From assembly GCA_018821305.1 (NCBI GenBank), contig JAHJMN010000121.1, positions 1 through 40,627 of the forward strand: 40,627 nucleotides of DNA. Direction: 5' to 3'. The notes beneath the pieces were generated by a model that was not told where the DNA came from, did not search any database, and saw nothing but the letters and a program-made list of their open reading frames with translations. This DNA is from Myxococcota bacterium. Its GTDB lineage: Bacteria; Myxococcota_A; Polyangia; HGW-17. The translations under genes were made by a program, and so were the position numbers. Below, piece after piece: positions 35,160 to 40,627 of the stretch. The number at the start of each line of letters is the position of its first letter. Within the stretch, counting starts at the first letter, position 1.

Positions 35160-35402
35160 CTGGACCGTTTGCGTAATAAAAGGCTCGAAATCTGGAAATT
35201 GAATTAAAAATTACGTTATTTTTAATTATTAATTGCTATTGAATGGTTACGACCTGATCCTGAACCTGTTTTCCTGACTTCCTGCCTTCCTGTAAAAATC
35301 AGGAACACAGGAAATCAGTATCAGAAACAGGGCAATCAGGGGCTCATTCCTGAAGCATTTCTTTAAAAAGAGTCATAATCGTATTATTGGGGAAGCGGTA
35401 TA
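35160..35402 (+). repeat. Type B intergenic element, copy B3
   Basis: The core (35257-35402) matches copies B1 and B2: GATCCTGAACCTGTTTTCCTG, repeated CAGGAA/CAGGG, AATCAGGGGCTC, TTCCTGAAGCATTTC and AATCGTATTA..GG.AAGCGGT at the right end. The left end at 35160 (GGACCGTTTGCGTAATAAAA, then GGCTCG) is an imperfect inverse of the right end, suggesting terminal inverted repeats for type B. It fills most of the 311-bp gap between mazG and the leftward membrane-protein gene. Confidence 0.75.
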
Positions 35403-35410
35403 TTGGGAGA

Positions 35411-36700
35411 TCAGTGGGCTTCAGTTTCAGGCTGGGCTTTAAATAGACCCCATTTTGCAAAGAACCAATCATTCCAGAGAAGGGGAATAATCCACCAGAA
35501 GTTCCATATCAGGGATTCCCCATGAATAAAACGATTTGGCATGCTTGTCATATGACTATTTCCAAGAGCCCACTTACCGAAATTGCCATAATAGTAGATG
35601 ATGTACAGAACTGCAGCTGCAAGGAGGACTCCGACAGTTCTAAAGGCAAAGGCTGACCACGAGTCAGTATCTTTAACTGGAGAGCGGTCTTCAAAATAAT
35701 GATGCCAGATCAGGAAGGGGATCAGTGTGAAACCCGCAATTTCCGCCGCATGATACCAGAGGAATCGAATATATTCCGCATCACCCTTTGATTTAAGAGC
35801 AGCAATCGTGTCACTTCCAATCCATAATGGAGCCAGTTTTACACAGATAATTGCCATTAAGTATCCAATGGCGAATACACCTATCAGTGAGATAAGACCT
35901 TTGAGTGGTTGACCTATTTTAATTAAATTCCAGGGTTTTCCTCGCCATACGTTTGCGGTCATAAAAAGGGCAATGATGGACCATTCCCACCAACCGAAAA
36001 CCCAGTGGAGATGTGCTGTTCCATTGATCTTTCCCCACCATGGAGTTCCCATCCCAATGGATGCTCCATATACTTCCGAATAAATATATCCCCAGAATGG
36101 AACTATAAAGGGGACAAAGAAAAACAGTGTTACCAGTGAAGTCCAACCTAATTCGGCGGTTCCTGCTTGAGGTTGCTCAAGATTACTTGGGCGTATGGGC
36201 CACTTGCCAAAAAGAATTGTGATTACAGGATATGTAAAGAAACCAATAAGAACAAAGGAAACAAGTGCTCTTTCTGCCATGTGACTGGTCTTTAGTCCTT
36301 CAAGGGACATTGATTTACCCGCAATTACAAAAGATTTGCCAGATGCGATAAGTGAATCGATGTTTGATTGACTAAGGAAATTAAATCCAAGGCCGAGAAT
36401 CCGATAAAAAACAACGTGAATGACGAATAATGTGAGAAGGAGATTCATGACTGTCATAACAACGCCCTTAACAGGTTGTTTGAGCTTATGAAATGGCCAA
36501 TCTCCGAAAAGCATATGCTGCCATAAACCCACGAGGATCATTACTGCAAGATACATAACGAATGGATATGGAAAAAGCTTAACTAATCCTCTGGGATCAC
36601 TGAAAATGAACCAGGAAATCATCGCCAGTGCTAGAAATACGAAAAACGAGATTATTCCTGTCAGTGGCTGACCAAACCGCGAAACAGAATTGTGGGACAT
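35411..36700 (-). CDS. Polytopic membrane protein with four QPxxG repeats
   Basis: A 429-aa integral inner-membrane protein with about ten hydrophobic segments. A unit beginning near GxW/P...QPxxG followed by a helix recurs at residues 11 (QPLTGIISF), 75 (QPVKGVVMT), 176 (QPQAGTAEL) and 264 (QPLKGLISL), so the protein probably arose by internal duplication. Membrane-embedded histidines and aromatics (HLHWVFGWWEW, LWYHAAEIAG, LIWHHYF) could bind metal or haem, but this is speculative. I do not recognise the family. ATG 36700 has AAAGGAG 8 nt before it, so it is preferred over the longer frame to 36730. It is transcribed alone, divergent from the subtilase. Confidence 0.75.
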   Translation of the reverse strand: MSHNSVSRFGQPLTGIISFFVFLALAMISWFIFSDPRGLVKLFPYPFVMYLAVMILVGLWQHMLFGDWPFHKLKQPVKGVVMTVMNLLLTLFVIHVVFYRILGLGFNFLSQSNIDSLIASGKSFVIAGKSMSLEGLKTSHMAERALVSFVLIGFFTYPVITILFGKWPIRPSNLEQPQAGTAELGWTSLVTLFFFVPFIVPFWGYIYSEVYGASIGMGTPWWGKINGTAHLHWVFGWWEWSIIALFMTANVWRGKPWNLIKIGQPLKGLISLIGVFAIGYLMAIICVKLAPLWIGSDTIAALKSKGDAEYIRFLWYHAAEIAGFTLIPFLIWHHYFEDRSPVKDTDSWSAFAFRTVGVLLAAAVLYIIYYYGNFGKWALGNSHMTSMPNRFIHGESLIWNFWWIIPLLWNDWFFAKWGLFKAQPETEAH

Positions 36701-36726
36701 AGTGGAACTCCTTTGAAAGTTGCCGC

Positions 36727-36755
36727 ACAATACTTGTGTGTTTGCTGCACATCAA
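36727..36755 (-). promoter_or_regulatory. Candidate promoter of the QPxxG membrane-protein gene
   Basis: On the minus strand, TTGATG (36750-36755), a 17-bp spacer and TATTGT (36727-36732) lie 26 nt before the ATG at 36700. Each box matches consensus at four of six positions. Confidence 0.4.
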
Positions 36756-36819
36756 GCTGAAATATCAATTGCATGTACGTTTTAGTGAGCATTATTTCAC
36801 AATTGGGGTGGAGATAAAG

Positions 36820-36836
36820 ACGAACAAATTGTTCGT
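36820..36836. promoter_or_regulatory. 17-bp perfect palindrome, possible operator
   Basis: ACGAACAA-A-TTGTTCGT is a perfect 8-bp inverted repeat around one base, in the 402-bp divergent gap between the membrane-protein gene (36700) and the subtilase gene (37103). Size and symmetry fit a dimeric repressor site, but no regulator gene is adjacent. Apart from this and the promoter at 36727-36755, I see nothing in the gap. Confidence 0.45.
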
Positions 36837-37102
36837 GCCATGTAATTCGTGTAGAGAAGGATTTGGTTAAACTGTTTTCCTGATACACAGTATTTTTAAT
36901 TTTGGCCGGTGCGGTGACACAGTTTTTCCAGTAAAAAGAAATCCTCGTCACAAAACAGGGTCATTTTCTTTACTGATTTTTCGATTCATGATCCCTTGCC
37001 TGCACAGATATGCTACTTTTCTATATGTGTTTTGCTCTTTGCCACCAGTTTGAAAGTCAATAGCCAGGTACGAATGAACCGGGATTAACGAAAGGACTTA
37101 TA

Positions 37103-39691
37103 ATGAATTACTTTTTTCTGATTTACTACATTTTTACTGTTACATCGGCAAGTCCTGAACGAATTGACCCACGAGTCAATCTTTATCTCGAGAATTCTTC
37201 TCTTCGCCATCTTATTTACAATCCTTTTCATTTTACTTCTGACCTCAGGCACCAAACTCATGCCCCGGTAACAATTCGGATTTCCTCTCTTGATTACGAG
37301 AGAAAATTATTGGAATCAGCGGATAAAAATTTAATTATTAAAATAAATAAAAATAAAAAGCCGGCTCGCATAGGAAGGGTTTTTCTGGGATATTTGAATT
37401 CTGAAGGACTTGAAAAGATTAGAAAATTGTCATTTATTGAGAGAATTGAACTTGACAGGCCTTCCGGGAGTGTCAGACCTCTCCATGTTACACGTAAGTT
37501 GATTGGAGCGGATGTCGTAAATGATCTCATATTTGAGATGAATCGCGTTACTGGTCACGGAGTTAAAGTTGCGGATATAGACAGCGGGCTTGATATATAT
37601 CAACCGACTTTTTTCAGAGCAGACGGCGGTTATTACTCATGGATTGATGCTGACTCGAATGGCACTTTTGATCCCGGAACTGATTGTGTGGATCTGAATA
37701 ATGACAGCGTTTGTCAGAACTCAGAAATTCTTCACCTGGTCGATGCCCTTTTTAATTCCTATTTCGGACAGATTGACTCCATTGGCGGAATCAGCATGGG
37801 ACGAGGAAGTTTTCAGCCTGGTCAGGACTACCTCTTCGCTGATACTAATGAAAACGGACGAAGAGATACTGATGGCGAGCTTGGTTCAAATAGTGATAGC
37901 CCCGGTCTTGGCGAACCTTTCTTTATCGCCGATGACGTGAACAAAAATGGTGTCCTGGATCCAGATGAAAAAGTTATTATGCTTTCCACAAGTAAGGTTC
38001 AATCTATTTATCAGAACAATCGAACCCGTCGTCGAGGACTTGATCTCCGTGAAACTGAAGTTGACTCTTATGCAATGCATGGCACCGGTGTTTGCTCGAT
38101 TCTGGCAGGGGGCCAGTCAGGTCTTAATCGGTACACGGGCATCGCTCCTGATGCTGATATCATTTTTATTCAAGACACAGTTTTAGGACTTTTTGAAGCG
38201 TTTGAAATGGCCACTTTTGAAGGAGCTAATGTTGTTTTACATGAATACGCTCCATGGACTGGATATTTCCTTGATGGAAGCTCCAATCAAGAACTGGCAA
38301 TGGATGAGAGTGCCGCTCAGGGCGTTGTAAATGTGAATCCGGCGGGAAATCTTGGTGGTTCTTCCAAGGGATGGGCAATCAATCTTTCTTCCGGCGCATC
38401 CCATGAAGCATCTCTGACGCTCCCGGGGGGAACTTCCGCTGCTCCTTATATTCAGATGACACTTTTATGGAGAACTGAGGAAGAACTCACTGCAACGCTT
38501 ACAATGCCCGGAGGTGCAGTTCTTGATCTCAATACTCCAACAGCCTGGCAGTCCGCTGGCACGAGTATTTATTATGCCGTTATTAATGACACATCTATTC
38601 GAGGCACAAAAATGATTGATGTAATTATTGCTGCCTGGAATGATCAGACCGGTAACTATGAGAATCTTACGGGAGGGGATTTCACTCTGAATATAACGAG
38701 TGGAGGTCTGGTTACTGAAAGTACCTATATTGCCGGATTCGTAATGGATTCCGATTCGGGTTGGGGGGAAGGATTTAAATGGAATTCCGATGTTACAGAA
38801 GCTCACTTGATTGGGTTTTCCGGCACAGCTGATACTGCCATCGCTCTTGCAGCCTACACCGGAAGAGATGAAGTAGAAATTGAGTACTATGGTAATTCAC
38901 AGGGTGAACTTTATGACTATTCTGGTCGTGGACACCGCATTGATGGCGAAAAAATTATGCACATTGCCGCTCCGGCAAATCCTCTTTCCGCCATGGCAGG
39001 CCCCTATGTTTCCGAAGGCAATTACTACAATCAATTCATGGTTTTTGGTGGCACCTCCGGAGCGGGTCCCCACGTAGCTGGTGCGGCAGTTTTGCTAAAA
39101 CAACTGTATCCTGATGACTCCGGAACCGAAATCCGAGACAGGATCCGCTCCGGAGCGCTTGTGGATTCCGATGTTCTGACTCCTGGGAATTTACCTCAGG
39201 ATGAATTATGGGGTGCTGGAAAACTGAGAATCTATCAGAGCGCATGGAATGAAGATCCCCCTGAAAATACACCTCCATTGATAACCGCAGATATTATCGA
39301 AGGGTTCTCCAATTCGGACATTTCATTGACTGTAAATGTGTCAGATAGCGAAACCGTCACCGAAAATCTTCAGGTTCGCTGGGATTTAAATTACGATGGT
39401 GACTGGGATACGGACTTCTCGTTGGACCATTCAACCACGTACCGATGGATTCTTCCCGGTAATTATATAGTAAAAGCTCAGGTGATGGATGAAATGGGTT
39501 CTGTTTCCTCCATTCTGTTAAATGTCTCAGTTTCAGAATATGTAGCTCCTCCGGACGAAAAAGAGGACGAGGGCTGCTCCTGTTCAATTGCAGGATCCGG
39601 CAAACCCTCCACAGGGTTATTTATTGTCTTTATTGGATTGGCAATACTTGTATTGCGTCGTCGAAAACATATGAAAAGGTCTGGAACTTGA
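37103..39691 (+). CDS. Secreted subtilisin-like (S8) protease with MYXO-CTERM-like anchor
   Basis: An 862-aa serine protease. A signal peptide (MNYFFLIYYIFTVTSAS) is followed by a probable I9-like propeptide (~20-130). The catalytic Asp is in ADIDSG (Asp160), His in MHGTGV (His326) and Ser in GGTSGAGPHVAG (Ser652); the triad is complete. The Asp-His spacing is large because of an insert with EF-hand-like Asp-rich loops (DADSNGTFDPGTD, DTNENGRRDTDGE, DDVNKNGVLDPDE), likely calcium sites. A jelly-roll-like insert lies between His and Ser. After a PKD-like domain (~740-825) the C-terminus is CSCSIAG, a hydrophobic helix and RRRKHMKR, matching MYXO-CTERM sorting tails. Outer-surface display or release is inferred. 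AAAGGA precedes the ATG. Confidence 0.9.
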   Translation: MNYFFLIYYIFTVTSASPERIDPRVNLYLENSSLRHLIYNPFHFTSDLRHQTHAPVTIRISSLDYERKLLESADKNLIIKINKNKKPARIGRVFLGYLNSEGLEKIRKLSFIERIELDRPSGSVRPLHVTRKLIGADVVNDLIFEMNRVTGHGVKVADIDSGLDIYQPTFFRADGGYYSWIDADSNGTFDPGTDCVDLNNDSVCQNSEILHLVDALFNSYFGQIDSIGGISMGRGSFQPGQDYLFADTNENGRRDTDGELGSNSDSPGLGEPFFIADDVNKNGVLDPDEKVIMLSTSKVQSIYQNNRTRRRGLDLRETEVDSYAMHGTGVCSILAGGQSGLNRYTGIAPDADIIFIQDTVLGLFEAFEMATFEGANVVLHEYAPWTGYFLDGSSNQELAMDESAAQGVVNVNPAGNLGGSSKGWAINLSSGASHEASLTLPGGTSAAPYIQMTLLWRTEEELTATLTMPGGAVLDLNTPTAWQSAGTSIYYAVINDTSIRGTKMIDVIIAAWNDQTGNYENLTGGDFTLNITSGGLVTESTYIAGFVMDSDSGWGEGFKWNSDVTEAHLIGFSGTADTAIALAAYTGRDEVEIEYYGNSQGELYDYSGRGHRIDGEKIMHIAAPANPLSAMAGPYVSEGNYYNQFMVFGGTSGAGPHVAGAAVLLKQLYPDDSGTEIRDRIRSGALVDSDVLTPGNLPQDELWGAGKLRIYQSAWNEDPPENTPPLITADIIEGFSNSDISLTVNVSDSETVTENLQVRWDLNYDGDWDTDFSLDHSTTYRWILPGNYIVKAQVMDEMGSVSSILLNVSVSEYVAPPDEKEDEGCSCSIAGSGKPSTGLFIVFIGLAILVLRRRKHMKRSGT

Positions 39692-39704
39692 AAAACCCGA
39701 ATTA

Positions 39705-39718
39705 CAGGACAGTAACTA
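39705..39718 (-). repeat. Isolated copy of the repeat-family terminal motif supplying a stop codon
   Basis: On the minus strand TAGTTACTGTCCTG; its first three bases are the TAG stop of the leftward 183-aa gene. Only this end is present, in a 24-bp gap between convergent genes, 13 nt after the subtilase stop codon. Confidence 0.7.
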
Positions 39719-40267
39719 TTTATCTTCAGGATCATCTTCAGGGGGCTTGGGAGGTTTGCGACCTTTTTTGGGGCGTGGGGGCTTTTTAGGTTCTGGAAAA
39801 TCTACAATATCTTCAAGACTGAAATATTCTCCCGTTTGAGAGTTCTTGGGAAAAGATAAAATTGATGCATTTTTGGCATCCAATACAGTTCTGGACGAGG
39901 TTGTTTTTCCAGAACTTCTTGCGATTGTCAGAAGCCGATGGTTCAGATCCGGCAGATCACGGATGATGATGTCTTTAACTTCTTCTTTTAGTATAAGGTT
40001 TTCAACGCCATCAAATAAAGTCAGCAGTGAAACAGCGTCAGGTGGAAGTCTTTCTTTTAGCCATAGCCAGCCCATTGGTGCGCTCAGTGAGACATCTTCC
40101 CACTTGATCCAGTTGCCTTCCTGACCAGTAACAGGATCTTTACATTTGAAGGTTCCGTCTTCGTCCACATATGCAATAATATAAGCTTTTCCAATAATGT
40201 AGCTGTGCCCGTTGGAGTTGCGAACGGGATAAATGATTGTTCCTTCTTCTTGAGGAGGTATTGCCAT
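39716..40267 (-). CDS. Unknown soluble 183-aa protein with Lys/Pro-rich tail
   Basis: No family recognised. The N-terminal ~60 residues look like a beta-rich fold (GTIIYPVRNSNGHSYIIGKA, then AYIIAYVDEDGTFKCKDP), and a short helical middle follows (PPDAVSLLTLFDGVENLIL). The last ~30 residues are PEPKKPPRPKKGRKPPKPPE followed by an acidic DDPEDK, a charged extended tail. No signal peptide or transmembrane helix is seen. AAGGATC lies 9 nt before the ATG. The stop codon is formed by the repeat-family terminal motif. Confidence 0.65.
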   Translation of the reverse strand: MAIPPQEEGTIIYPVRNSNGHSYIIGKAYIIAYVDEDGTFKCKDPVTGQEGNWIKWEDVSLSAPMGWLWLKERLPPDAVSLLTLFDGVENLILKEEVKDIIIRDLPDLNHRLLTIARSSGKTTSSRTVLDAKNASILSFPKNSQTGEYFSLEDIVDFPEPKKPPRPKKGRKPPKPPEDDPEDK

Positions 40268-40486
40268 AAATCAAGATCCTTTCGAAAAATTCGGAGAGAA
40301 ACCGAAATCCTGATGCCAAAATCAGGGTTTACTTTTTAACAGCAAACCAAAACTAAAAAAAGCTGAATTTTAAAATCATCTCGATTCAATGTGATTTCAG
40401 AGTGATCATGATCTGTATAATTTTGACTTGAAGTAATAAAGGAACGAATAAAGCAGAAAAAAGAACCCTCGATTGGTAAAGAATAC
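40268..40486. other. Intergenic stretch without recognised features
   Basis: AT-rich sequence upstream of the leftward 183-aa gene. Its promoter must lie here, but I see no convincing -35/-10 pair. No open frame of note. The gap continues into the repeat at 40487. Confidence 0.6.
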
Positions 40487-40627
40487 TTAGTTACTGTCCT
40501 GAAATACCCAAAATCAAATTTTTCGCCGATTTTTTGTTCAGGACAGTAACCGCAAGGTGTTGAAAATATTACTAGTGGCCGGATAGAATTTTTAATAAAA
40601 TTCTTCGCGAAGCGAATTTCCGGACAC
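40487..40627 (+). repeat. Type C intergenic element, copy C3 (right end at window edge)
   Basis: Left end TTAGTTACTGTCCTGAAAT (40487-40505) leads into CAAATTTTTCGCCGATTTTT, CAGGACAGTAACCGCAAGG (from 40539), ATTACTAGTGGCCGGATAG and the palindromic tail TTCGCGAAGCGAATTTCCGG, ending CCGGACAC at the window edge. The next bases are expected to be GAACTAA. Compared with C1 it lacks the internal 78-bp duplication. Confidence 0.85.

Noticed and set aside
1-40627. tRNA, rRNA, phage or transposase genes
   Set aside because: No tRNA-like TTCGANTC arms with matching stems, no rRNA-like sequence, and no integrase or transposase motifs were found in any frame.

Overview
The window looks like chromosomal DNA of an AT-rich relative of the Myxococcota or other deltaproteobacteria. 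The evidence is the mix of protein types: a lipoprotein with DUF4215 'CGNGxxExGExCDDGN' repeats, a subtilisin ending in a MYXO-CTERM-like tail, a MopE-type metal-binding lipoprotein, a PilZ domain of the TIGR02266 type, a Hanks-type Ser/Thr kinase with a long proline tract, two hybrid histidine kinases, and several lipoproteins with Asn/Thr-rich linkers after the lipobox. The species cannot be named from the sequence. I see no tRNA, rRNA, CRISPR array, prophage or transposase gene.

Layout. 1-362: an intergenic repeat, then a large DUF4215 surface lipoprotein (363-2936). 3038-6025: argS with its promoter, an overlapping small membrane protein, a terminator and a stand-alone receiver-domain regulator. 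6027-7705: a composite repeat block, then a leftward HIT protein/OppD-like ATPase pair. 7780-11403: class A penicillin-binding protein, TPR protein and a Cys-rich lipoprotein. 11404-14431: repeats, a PilZ-TM-AMIN protein and a two-thioredoxin-fold oxidoreductase. 14432-19122 (leftward): a PAS hybrid kinase and arginine decarboxylase speA. 19427-22316: a tldD-tldE protease pair in which TldD carries a Tat/lipoprotein signal. 22432-25468: two Asn-linker lipoproteins. 25591-29801: a membrane hybrid kinase and a DUF115 (MptE-like) protein. 30130-32421 (leftward): a Ser/Thr kinase. 32572-35099: a TonB_C-like/HEAT-like secreted protein overlapping mazG. 35411-36700 (leftward): a polytopic membrane protein with four QPxxG repeats. 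37103-40267: a secreted subtilase convergent with an unknown 183-aa protein. 40487-40627: another repeat, cut by the window edge.

The genes are housekeeping (argS, speA, mazG, PBP, HIT) mixed with envelope, surface and signalling functions. There is no single large operon; short operons (argS + small membrane protein, HIT + ABC ATPase, tldD-tldE, the lipoprotein pair, HEAT + mazG) are separated by repeat-bearing gaps.

The most unusual feature is a modular family of intergenic elements, with about nine full, partial or remnant copies in 40 kb. Most share a terminal motif TTAGTTNNTGTCC[T/G]G, inverted at the two ends where both ends are visible. Three internal types can be told apart: A with nested hairpins, B rich in CAGGAA, and C with CGCAAGGTGTTGAA plus a TTCGCGAA palindrome. 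At five genes the terminal motif lies directly against the stop codon or supplies it. This suggests either mobile elements with a preference for gene 3' ends or a dispersed RNA 3'-end module; no mobilising enzyme is present in the window.
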